Positions 36,373-43,968 of a stretch of DNA of 46,921 nt are shown here, in pieces; positions within the stretch are counted from its first letter, which is position 1; every line of letters starts with the position of its first letter. This DNA comes from Candidatus Aphodosoma intestinipullorum (GTDB taxonomy: Bacteria > Bacteroidota > Bacteroidia > Bacteroidales > Paludibacteraceae). The notes below the pieces were generated by a model. That model made no database searches, was not told where the DNA came from, and was given only the letters and a program-made list of their open reading frames with translations. A program made the translations under genes and the position numbers. The stretch spans positions 1 through 46,921 of the forward strand of contig JADIMV010000054.1 of assembly GCA_017694515.1 (NCBI GenBank), written 5' to 3'.

Positions 36373-37236
36373 ATGAGAAGGAGTTTAATCATAGCAATGT
36401 TCCTGCTGCCGCTCGCGCTCCATGCACAGCTGCTCTGGGAGATTTCGGGCAAGGGGCTGCCGCAGAGCAGCTATCTTTTCGGGACGGACGACAATGTGCC
36501 GGTGACGTTCCTCGACAGTGTGCCGGGTCTGTTCCGCTGCTACAACGACTGCCAGACAGTCGTGGGTGAGGTTGTCGTGGACGAGGCGGAGACCATTGCA
36601 CGCATGACAAACGCGGCGCATATGCAGCAGAGCATACGCAACGTGTTGTCGGAGAGCGAATTCAATATGGTTGACTCTGCACTCAGGGCAGAGATGAACC
36701 TGCCGCTGACGAGTGTGGCCATGATGCGCCCCGCGATGATAAGGAGCATGTATGAGATGACGCTCATGGAACGCCTTTTCCCGGCGATGAAAGAGGACGG
36801 TGGCATGGACTCGTTTTTCCAGCGTGTAGCACGCCGCCAGCATATACCGGTTGTAGGATTAGAGGAGATAGACGACCAGATAGAGCTGATGTTCCGCACG
36901 ATAGGCATAGAGCGGCAATCGAAGATGCTTGTGGGTGCAGTGATGGCCGCCGCAGGGAAAAAAGAGGCTCTGCAAAGGCGCGGGGCTATGTACAGGGCGG
37001 GCAATATAGAGGGCATCTATGAAGAGACGGTGCGCGACACCTCGGAATACGCCATGACCGAAGGGGAACGCTTCCTCATGTACGGCAGCCGCAATGCGGA
37101 GTGGGTTGAGCGTATAGCAGAGCTTGTCGGGGAAAAGCCATGCTTCATAGCCGTCAATGTCATGCACCTGCCGGGAGAGGAGGGGCTGATAAGGCTGCTC
37201 GAAGAGAAAGGATACAGGGTGAGGGCGGTCAAGTGA
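36373..37236 (+). CDS. TraB/GumN family exported protein
   Basis: A 287-aa protein with a signal peptide (MRRSLIIAMFLLPLALHAQ). The body matches the TraB/GumN fold: LLWEISGKGLPQSSYLFGT at the start, PVVGLEEIDDQIELM in the middle and NVMHLPGEEGLIRLLEEKGY at the end. Family members are proposed metalloproteases of the Tiki type. The N-terminal signature is usually GTxH; here it reads GTDDNVP, so the first conserved His is missing. Catalytic activity is therefore doubtful. It lies 21 nt after the TPR gene. Confidence 0.85.
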   Translation: MRRSLIIAMFLLPLALHAQLLWEISGKGLPQSSYLFGTDDNVPVTFLDSVPGLFRCYNDCQTVVGEVVVDEAETIARMTNAAHMQQSIRNVLSESEFNMVDSALRAEMNLPLTSVAMMRPAMIRSMYEMTLMERLFPAMKEDGGMDSFFQRVARRQHIPVVGLEEIDDQIELMFRTIGIERQSKMLVGAVMAAAGKKEALQRRGAMYRAGNIEGIYEETVRDTSEYAMTEGERFLMYGSRNAEWVERIAELVGEKPCFIAVNVMHLPGEEGLIRLLEEKGYRVRAVK

Positions 37237-37265
37237 AAGGAGGAGTGTTTTTCAAGAAAACTTAT

Positions 37266-37916
37266 ATGACTATGGATACATCGAGAATCATTAACATCAT
37301 CTTGTTGGTTGCGGTGGTCGTGCTGCTGATGAAAATATTCGTGTTCGACAGGCGGGACGGGAAACAGGGTGCAGAAAAGACGGCTGCGGTCCAGACTGAC
37401 AGCATTGCCGCCGGGGAGTTGAAGAAGATTGATGCCAAGCAGCTGGACAGCAATGTGTTCACACTGTTTGACGACGGGTGGTTTGTGCTGACTGCGGGCG
37501 ATGGCGAGGAGTTCAACCCCATGACAATATCGTGGGGCGGGATGGGCATACTGTGGAATGAGCCGGTGGTGACAGTCTATGTGCGCCATGACCGCCATAC
37601 GTACAGCTATATCAATGAGAACAAGAGCTTTACCATCTGCGCGTTCGGAGAGAAGTACCGCGACGCGATGCAATATATCGGCACTCATTCAGGGCGCGAC
37701 GGCGACAAGGTGGAGGCTACGGGGCTGACCGCAAAGAGGACGGAACTCGGCAATGTCTACTATGACGAGGCGAGCCTTGTGATAGAGTGCGAGAAGATAT
37801 ACAGCGACGATATAGAACCGCGCATGATATTTACGGAGGAAAACCGTCACTTCTATGACGACAAGCCGATGCACAGGATGTTCATCGGCAAGATATTGAA
37901 TGTATGGGTAAGGTAG
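37266..37916 (+). CDS. Membrane-anchored flavin-reductase-like protein
   Basis: A 216-aa protein with one N-terminal membrane helix (IINIILLVAVVVLLMKIFVF) and a C-terminal FMN-binding split-barrel domain of the flavin reductase family. The typical strand FNPMTISWGGMGILWNEPVVTVYVR and the segment NENKSFTICAFGEKYRDAM are evident. Most relatives in Bacteroidota are soluble; the anchor with a spacer of about 45 residues is notable. The longer frame from 37140 overlaps the TraB gene, so I start at 37266, with 37272 as an alternative. The end overlaps the next gene by 13 nt. Confidence 0.82.
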   Translation: MTMDTSRIINIILLVAVVVLLMKIFVFDRRDGKQGAEKTAAVQTDSIAAGELKKIDAKQLDSNVFTLFDDGWFVLTAGDGEEFNPMTISWGGMGILWNEPVVTVYVRHDRHTYSYINENKSFTICAFGEKYRDAMQYIGTHSGRDGDKVEATGLTAKRTELGNVYYDEASLVIECEKIYSDDIEPRMIFTEENRHFYDDKPMHRMFIGKILNVWVR

Positions 37917-38335
37917 TGAGCGTATTGCGTATAGCGTTGCTGACGCTGACTTTGGTTATCTCCGCCGGTGTGTCCGCCGAACGCGAGGACGGGTGGTATC
38001 TTGTAGACGACAGCGGGAAAATGAGCCTGGCAGACGAGCCGATAGTCACGGCGGATGGCTTCGCGGAACTGCGTCTCGATTCAGGATATAACAATAACGG
38101 GGAAATGGTCTATATGATAGCGGGGCGTATGACAGATGAGAATGTGACTGTGTGGGCAGACGCTACGGAAAAGGCCATAGGGAGGCAGATAGCGTTCGTT
38201 TATAAAGGCAGGACGGTCTGCGCCCCGATGGTCAATGCGCGTATAGAGAGCGGAAACTTTTCAATATCAGGCACAGACGCATTGATAAAGGAGATATATC
38301 GTGACTTAGTGAAAAGGAAGAACGGCGATGTATAG
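37904..38335 (+). CDS. Small exported protein with a SecD P1-head-like domain
   Basis: A 143-aa protein with a signal peptide (VLRIALLTLTLVISAGVSA). The second half, VTVWADATEKAIGRQIAFVYKGRTVCAPMVNARIESGNFSISGTD, resembles the periplasmic head region of SecD (motif of the type IGKQLAIVLDGKVVSAPVI). There are no transmembrane helices beyond the signal, so it cannot be a translocase subunit alone. The role is unknown; the head fold may bind a peptide or partner. It overlaps the genes on both sides (13 and 8 nt), indicating translational coupling. Confidence 0.75.
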   Translation: MGKVVSVLRIALLTLTLVISAGVSAEREDGWYLVDDSGKMSLADEPIVTADGFAELRLDSGYNNNGEMVYMIAGRMTDENVTVWADATEKAIGRQIAFVYKGRTVCAPMVNARIESGNFSISGTDALIKEIYRDLVKRKNGDV

Positions 38336-38771
38336 TTACAAGTATCCGCGTCCAGCGGTGACGGCAGACTGTGTGGTCTTTGCACGGGAAGGCGGAGAGG
38401 CGTATGTGCTTCTCGTGGAGCGCGGACATGAGCCGTATCGCGGCGCGTGGGCGTTTCCCGGCGGCTTCATGGAGATGGAAGAGACAGCGGAGGAGTGCGC
38501 AGCGAGGGAACTGAGGGAGGAGACGGGATTAGAGGCCGCGCCGGAGAGCCTTGTGCAGATAGGCGCGTTCACTGCCGTAGACCGTGACCCGCGAGGAAGG
38601 GTAGTGACTGTGGCGTTCCTGTGCAGTATGGATGGACGCAGGCAAGTGTGCGGGGGCGAGGACGCCGCACGGGCAGAGTGGTTTCCTGTCAATGAGTTAC
38701 CCGAACTGGCGTTCGACCACAAGGAGATAATGAGTAAAGCATTGGATATATGGAAAGGAATGAACGAATAG
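38328..38771 (+). CDS. Nudix hydrolase
   Basis: A 147-aa Nudix protein. The Nudix box is intact: GGFMEMEETAEECAARELRE followed by ETGLE fits G-x5-E-x7-REUxEExGU. The N-terminal RPAVTADCVVFAREGGEAYVLLVERGHEPY and the AWAFPGG segment suggest the ADP-ribose pyrophosphatase or nicotinamide-cofactor type (NrtR-like N-domain), without a DNA-binding tail. The substrate is unproven. It overlaps the next gene by 22 nt. Confidence 0.9.
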   Translation: MYSYKYPRPAVTADCVVFAREGGEAYVLLVERGHEPYRGAWAFPGGFMEMEETAEECAARELREETGLEAAPESLVQIGAFTAVDRDPRGRVVTVAFLCSMDGRRQVCGGEDAARAEWFPVNELPELAFDHKEIMSKALDIWKGMNE

Positions 38772-39145
38772 CTCCGGCCATGATAGCGAGTCTGGGGGAG
38801 AATGAGATATTCGTGTTCGGCAGCAACCTTGCGGGTATGCATGGAGGCGGCGCGGCGCGGACAGCACATCAGAAATTCGGTGCGGAATGGGGTGTCGGTG
38901 TCGGCATGACCGGACGTTGCTACGCCATCCCGACCATGCACGGCGGAGTGGACAAGATAAAGCCGTATGTAGACGAGTTTATCGAATTTGCCAAGGCGCA
39001 CGGCGAATACCGTTTCCTTGTCACGCGCATAGGGTGCGGCATAGCAGGTTTCAGGGATGAAGATATAGCACCGCTGTTCCGTGACGCACTGACGGTGGAG
39101 AACATATACCTGCCGGGGAGCTTCATAGAGGTGCTTTCGCGATAA
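38750..39145 (+). CDS. Conserved small protein, glycine-rich, possibly macrodomain-like
   Basis: A 131-aa cytoplasmic protein. A conserved block FVFGSNLAGMHGGGAARTAH is followed by GVGMTGRCYAIPTMHGGVDK and FLVTRIGCGIAGFRDEDIAPLF. The glycine-rich loop and the order of strands recall ADP-ribose-binding macrodomains, but I am not sure of the family. The overlap with the Nudix gene (22 nt) suggests the two act on a related metabolite, perhaps an ADP-ribose product. That is inference. The start at 38750 is kept because the next in-frame ATG at 38780 is also compatible and cannot be excluded. Confidence 0.7.
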   Translation: MERNERIAPAMIASLGENEIFVFGSNLAGMHGGGAARTAHQKFGAEWGVGVGMTGRCYAIPTMHGGVDKIKPYVDEFIEFAKAHGEYRFLVTRIGCGIAGFRDEDIAPLFRDALTVENIYLPGSFIEVLSR

Positions 39146-39159
39146 ACCGGTGCCCCGCA

Positions 39160-40401
39160 ATGAAGATACTGCACACAAGCGACTGGCATCTCGGCCATGT
39201 GCTTTACAACTACGACCGCAGCCGTGAGCAGCAGGCATTTCTCAGAGAGCTGGCGGAGACGGTGAGGACGGAGCAGCCCGATGTGATGGTGGTCAGCGGC
39301 GATGTGTACCACTACGCCAACCCCTCATCGTCGGCACAGAGGATGTACACTGAAGCGATGCTCGAAATACACCGGGCGTGTGAGGAAATGAGCATAGTCG
39401 TTACAGCGGGCAACCACGACAGCGGACAGAAACTCGAAATAGACCGCAGCCTGTGGCAGCACTTCGGGCTGCACGTCATAGGCGGCATATATAGGGACGC
39501 GGACGGTGTAGACCTCAACCGTCATATCATAGAAATCAAGGATAGAGAGTCGCGAACGACAGGGTATGTCGCGGCTATACCGCATATCTATCCGAACAAC
39601 TTCCCACTCATAGATGACGACACGCCGAAAGAGAATCGGCAGAGGCTGTTCTTCCAGAAGATACTCGACAGGATAGCGGAGCGCAATACAAGCGGCCTGC
39701 CAGTGGTGCTGATGGCGCATCTCGCCGTGAGCGGGAGCGACACAACGGGACATGATGACACGATAGGGGGAATGGACTATACGGACATAGGCGACTTAGG
39801 GTGGGGATATGACTATCTCGCACTCGGCCATATACACCGTCCGCAGACGGTGCGCTCCACAGGGGGTACGGCGCGATATAGCGGGTCGCCTGTCCCGGTC
39901 AGTTTCGATGAAGACTACCGCCATTCGGTCACGATAGCCGAATTGCGCAGCGGCGAGAAGCCTGAAATCAGGACAGTGGAGATACACAATCCCATGCCGC
40001 TGATAACCATACCCGAAAAGCCTGCTCCATTTGACGAAACACTGGAACAGCTGGCCGGACTGCCTGACGACATGAGCGCATACGTGCGCCTCAACGTCAC
40101 GGCGGACAAAGGGTTGCCGCCCGATTGTACCGAACTTGCATTCAAGGCCGTAGAGGGCAAAGAGTGCAAGTTCTGCTATATAAAGGTAAACCGTGGGGAA
40201 AGAGTGACGGCGGAGGGCGCGGAACGCATTTCCGTACAGGAGCTACAGGAGATAAGCCCAATAGAGATAGCCCGCCGCTATTACAAAGAGAGCGAGGGTG
40301 AGGAGATGGACGAAGAACTCGCATCGCTCATGGAAGAGGCGGTCAGAATGACATTCAGAGAAAGCCACGGCAACAGCCAAGACACCGATACATCACTATG
40401 A
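39160..40401 (+). CDS. sbcD: Exonuclease SbcD subunit
   Basis: Mre11-type nuclease of the SbcCD complex that cuts hairpins and processes double-strand DNA ends. The 413-aa product has the calcineurin-like phosphoesterase motifs: SDWHLGH, VSGDVYHYANPSS, AGNHDSG, MAHLAVSG and LGHIHRPQ, which supply the two-metal ligands. A C-terminal capping domain (from about residue 280) follows. It begins 14 nt after the preceding stop and overlaps sbcC by 4 nt (ATGA), as expected for a stoichiometric complex. Confidence 0.95.
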   Translation: MKILHTSDWHLGHVLYNYDRSREQQAFLRELAETVRTEQPDVMVVSGDVYHYANPSSSAQRMYTEAMLEIHRACEEMSIVVTAGNHDSGQKLEIDRSLWQHFGLHVIGGIYRDADGVDLNRHIIEIKDRESRTTGYVAAIPHIYPNNFPLIDDDTPKENRQRLFFQKILDRIAERNTSGLPVVLMAHLAVSGSDTTGHDDTIGGMDYTDIGDLGWGYDYLALGHIHRPQTVRSTGGTARYSGSPVPVSFDEDYRHSVTIAELRSGEKPEIRTVEIHNPMPLITIPEKPAPFDETLEQLAGLPDDMSAYVRLNVTADKGLPPDCTELAFKAVEGKECKFCYIKVNRGERVTAEGAERISVQELQEISPIEIARRYYKESEGEEMDEELASLMEEAVRMTFRESHGNSQDTDTSL

Positions 40402-43400
40402 GACTGCACAGACTTGCCATAAAGAACATAGCATCGATAGAGAATGCCGTAATAGACTTCGACAACGGCCCGCTGGCGGAAGAGCCGCTGTTCCTAATCT
40501 GCGGAGAGACGGGAGCGGGAAAGACTACTATACTCGATGCCATCTGCCTCGCGCTGTATAACGCCACGCCACGTATGGAGCGGGCAGCGAAAGAGGATTA
40601 TAAGGACAGCGGCATATCGTCATCAGCCAAGCAGTATAACATGAAAACCGATGACTGCCGCCAGCTTATGAGGCGAAACAGCACAGAAGCATGGGCAGAA
40701 CTGGATTTCCTCGGGACGAACGGGGCTGAATATACCGCAAAGTGGTATGTTTCGCGGGCGAGGAAAAAGAGTGACGGCACATTGCAGAAAGTGCAGTGGT
40801 CGCTGATGAACCACACATCGGTAGAGGAGCTGGTAAAATTGGACGATATAAAAAAGGAGATAGCGGCAGAAGCCGTGGGGCTGACATTCGAACAGTTCTG
40901 CCGCACGACAATGCTTGCGCAGGGAGACTTCACAAAGTTCCTGCAAAGCAAGGAGGGCGACAAATCGGAGATACTCGAAAAACTGACCGGCACGGAGATT
41001 TACAGCCGCATAGGGGCTGAAATATTCAACGTCACACGCGATAAACGAAGCCTGTACGAAGAAGAACGAAAGAAGATAGGCAATATACAGACGCTTGCGG
41101 ATGAGGAGATTGCCGAGATAGAAGCCGCCATTGGGAGGAGCGAGGAAGAGGTGAAGAGAGTAGCCGTGCAGAAAGCTGCGGCAGAGAAGATACTCGCGTG
41201 GCGGATTAGGATGGACGAGTTGAAAAACAAGTTGACACGGAGCGAACAGGAGTGGCGTACAGCCGAAAAAGAGATGCGGTCTGAGGATTACAGGATGCTG
41301 CAAAAGAGAGTAGCCGACTGGGACGCTACGAAAGACGTGCGGATGTGGAGAGGGGCGTTGTGCGGCATCAAGGAGAGGCAGCAACAGAACTGGGTTGAAG
41401 CTGAGAGGCTTGCAAAGAGATATGCCGCGCTGTACGGCAGCACGGTATGGCTCACGGAGAGACTGAAAGAGAGAAGAGAAGAATTGATACGGACAGAAGA
41501 GTATCTTCATTCAGAGGAAGCCAACGGGGCTATGTACGCCAACATACAGACCATTACGGCGGCATTGCGCAGTGCAGTCCGGTCGGAGGGCAAGTGTGCG
41601 AAATATGCGCGGCTGCTTGCGGAACTGGAAAAGAGCCTTGAAGTACAAAAGGCAGATGTGGAGACAAGCGGGGCTGAGCTTGCGAAAGCCGAGGAAGAAA
41701 ACGTGGCGATGCAGAAGATGGTAGACGAGATGAACCGCAGGCTCAACGCCATGTCGCCCGGCGAGACTGAACGAAACAAGGATGAGGCGGAGCGCGAGAG
41801 GGAGTTGCTAAAAGAGGCGCGGGCAGCCATAGAGAGGTTTGACGAGAAGCGCAGGGAGAGAGAGGCTGCCGAGCGGAGAGAAGAAGAGACGGAGAGGCGT
41901 AGCCGCAAGTGCCAGGAAGAACGCAAACCGCTTGCGGAGGCCGCTGCAGTGAAGAGAAGCGCATTAGAGATGGCAGAAAAGCTGTATGACAAGCAGAAGG
42001 AGAGCGTGGCCGACTGGGCAAAAGAGGCACGCGCCAGACTTTCGGCAGGCGACATTTGCCCAGTGTGCGGCCAAAGGGTGGAGAGTGTGCATGACGACAT
42101 GGAATTCCAGTCGCTGCTTGCGCCGATGGAAAAAGCAGTCAGAGAGGCCAAAAGCGAATATGAGTTGGCTAACAATGCACTGATAGCCAATGATGAAAGG
42201 CAGAAAAGCTGCGATGAACTCCACGCAAACAGCAAAGAGGAAACCCGAAAGGCGAAAAGCGCGGAAAGCCTTGCGGACAAGGAAGCGGAGAGGCGTTGCG
42301 CAGAGTGCGGCATTGGGGTGAATGAGCGCGACAGGCTGACCCGCCTGATTGAAGAAAACCAGTCGAAACTTAACAGTATAACTGAAAAGATAAAAGAGAT
42401 ACAAGCACTGCGTGACGAAGTGGCCGATATGCAAAAGAGGAAAGACGTGCAGCAACGGCATCGGGATGAAGCGGCACAGCGACATAATAATGCGGAAAAG
42501 GCATACGACACATTGCAGAAGAGAGTGGAGAACGGGCGCAACATGACAGACACTGAGACGGAGAGGATGCGGGAGGCGATGAGGTCAGTGGAGGAACGCA
42601 TTACGTGGCACGGATGGAAAACGGACTGGGAGAGAGACCATAGCCTTTTCATTGAGAGAATAGAGGCTGAAGCCGGGAGATACAACTCGGAACAGGCAAG
42701 GTCGAAAGAACTGGCATCGGCAATAGATATGGCCGAGAAAGAGCTGGCCTCGGCAGAATCAGTGCGGAGAGAGGTTCTGACACAGTTTCCAGAATGGGGA
42801 AATGCGCAGGGCATCAAGGCAGAAACGGCAGAGCTGACAAGAGAGTGGAGCAGGCTGGGGGCGGCGGCCGCCGCACTGCACAACGCAATCACAACGGCTG
42901 TGGCGGACGAGAAAGAGTATGCGGCCAAGATTGGTGCGTTTCTTGCCGGACATGAAGAGATAGGAGAGCGCAGAATCGAAGAATTAGAACATTGCGGAGC
43001 AGAGGAAATCGAGGAGACAAGAAACCGGCTGCACAGCACGGCGGATGAGGGGATGAGGAGACGCACGGCGTATGAACTGGCAGAAAAAGAGTTGCGCCGA
43101 CATGAGAAAGAGAGACCCGCGCCCGAAGAGGAGATGCGGAAAGTGCAGGCGACGGCAATCGCCGAGATGGAAGAGGGAATAGCACAGTTAAACCGGAATA
43201 TAGGGCAAATGAAGGCACGGCTCGATGAGGACGCACGGAACAGGCAACTTATCAGCAATGTACAACAGGAGGCCGACAGACTGAGAGCGGATTATGAAAA
43301 ATGGAACAGGCTATGCACACTGTTCGGTGACGCTACGGGCAAGACATTCCGCAATATAGCACAGAGCTATGTGATGAGAGAGCTATTGCTCTCCGCAAAC

Positions 43401-43805
43401 CGTTACCTGAGACAGCTGACCGAGAGGTATGAACTTGAATGCCAGGCCGGTTCGCTGACCATATTACTGCGGGACTACTATCAGGGCGGAACTTCGCGCC
43501 CGGCAAGCACGCTGTCCGGAGGCGAGAGTTTCATGGTATCACTGTCGCTGGCATTAGGCCTGTCATCGATAAGCCGCATGGGGCTGTCGGTAGATATACT
43601 GTTCATAGACGAGGGGTTCGGGACACTGAGCGGCGACTGCCTCAACACGGTGATGGAGACGCTCGAACGGTTGCACAGGATGGGCGGACGGCGCGTGGGG
43701 ATAATCAGTCATGTGGAGGGGCTGCGCGAAAGGATTAAGGCGCAGATAGAGGTGAAGCGCGTGGACAGTTCGCGCAGCGAGGTGAGAGTGGTCAGCACGG
43801 TATGA
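40398..43805 (+). CDS. sbcC: Exonuclease SbcC subunit
   Basis: Rad50-type SMC ATPase partner of SbcD, 1135 aa. The N-terminal head has Walker A GETGAGKTT near residue 37. Two long coiled-coil arms (residues about 200-540 and 570-960, rich in Glu, Lys, Arg and Ala) flank the zinc hook CPVC at residues 554-557. The C-terminal head has the signature LSGGESFMVSLSLALGL, Walker B LFIDEGFGTLS and a His switch (ISHVEGL). Length fits Bacteroidota SbcC. It is the last gene of the run; a strong bidirectional hairpin follows at 43902-43944. Confidence 0.95.
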   Translation: MRLHRLAIKNIASIENAVIDFDNGPLAEEPLFLICGETGAGKTTILDAICLALYNATPRMERAAKEDYKDSGISSSAKQYNMKTDDCRQLMRRNSTEAWAELDFLGTNGAEYTAKWYVSRARKKSDGTLQKVQWSLMNHTSVEELVKLDDIKKEIAAEAVGLTFEQFCRTTMLAQGDFTKFLQSKEGDKSEILEKLTGTEIYSRIGAEIFNVTRDKRSLYEEERKKIGNIQTLADEEIAEIEAAIGRSEEEVKRVAVQKAAAEKILAWRIRMDELKNKLTRSEQEWRTAEKEMRSEDYRMLQKRVADWDATKDVRMWRGALCGIKERQQQNWVEAERLAKRYAALYGSTVWLTERLKERREELIRTEEYLHSEEANGAMYANIQTITAALRSAVRSEGKCAKYARLLAELEKSLEVQKADVETSGAELAKAEEENVAMQKMVDEMNRRLNAMSPGETERNKDEAERERELLKEARAAIERFDEKRREREAAERREEETERRSRKCQEERKPLAEAAAVKRSALEMAEKLYDKQKESVADWAKEARARLSAGDICPVCGQRVESVHDDMEFQSLLAPMEKAVREAKSEYELANNALIANDERQKSCDELHANSKEETRKAKSAESLADKEAERRCAECGIGVNERDRLTRLIEENQSKLNSITEKIKEIQALRDEVADMQKRKDVQQRHRDEAAQRHNNAEKAYDTLQKRVENGRNMTDTETERMREAMRSVEERITWHGWKTDWERDHSLFIERIEAEAGRYNSEQARSKELASAIDMAEKELASAESVRREVLTQFPEWGNAQGIKAETAELTREWSRLGAAAAALHNAITTAVADEKEYAAKIGAFLAGHEEIGERRIEELEHCGAEEIEETRNRLHSTADEGMRRRTAYELAEKELRRHEKERPAPEEEMRKVQATAIAEMEEGIAQLNRNIGQMKARLDEDARNRQLISNVQQEADRLRADYEKWNRLCTLFGDATGKTFRNIAQSYVMRELLLSANRYLRQLTERYELECQAGSLTILLRDYYQGGTSRPASTLSGGESFMVSLSLALGLSSISRMGLSVDILFIDEGFGTLSGDCLNTVMETLERLHRMGGRRVGIISHVEGLRERIKAQIEVKRVDSSRSEVRVVSTV

Positions 43806-43860
43806 GGACTTGGGGTTTGTATATGAGAGGTGGATTTTGAGGACAGGCTGAGGATAGGAC

Positions 43861-43874
43861 GAGAGTACGTGTTT
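43861..43874 (+). repeat. Intergenic repeat core, copy 9 (short form)
   Basis: Exact core preceded by CTGAGGATAGGAC and followed by GG. It lies between the stops of the convergent sbcC and ATPase genes, which argues against a promoter role. Confidence 0.85.
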
Positions 43875-43901
43875 GGGAAAGAAAGATAAAGGCTTGTTTA
43901 A

Positions 43902-43944
43902 GAAGAGGGGTCGGGCGTTTTGTTGTAACGCCTGACCCCTCTTC
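43902..43944. terminator. Bidirectional terminator between sbcC and the ATPase gene
   Basis: 18-bp stem GAAGAGGGGTCGGGCGTT (43902-43919) with 43927-43944, one non-Watson-Crick pair, loop 7 nt. Followed by CATTTTA on plus and by CTTTATCTTTCTTT on minus. Confidence 0.8.
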
Positions 43945-43968
43945 CATTTTATGAACAAGGAGTTGAAA

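Noticed and set aside
41507-43258. A 583-codon open frame on the minus strand inside sbcC
   Set aside because: It is the Ser/Leu-rich antisense shadow of the coiled-coil arms. sbcC on plus has complete motifs throughout.
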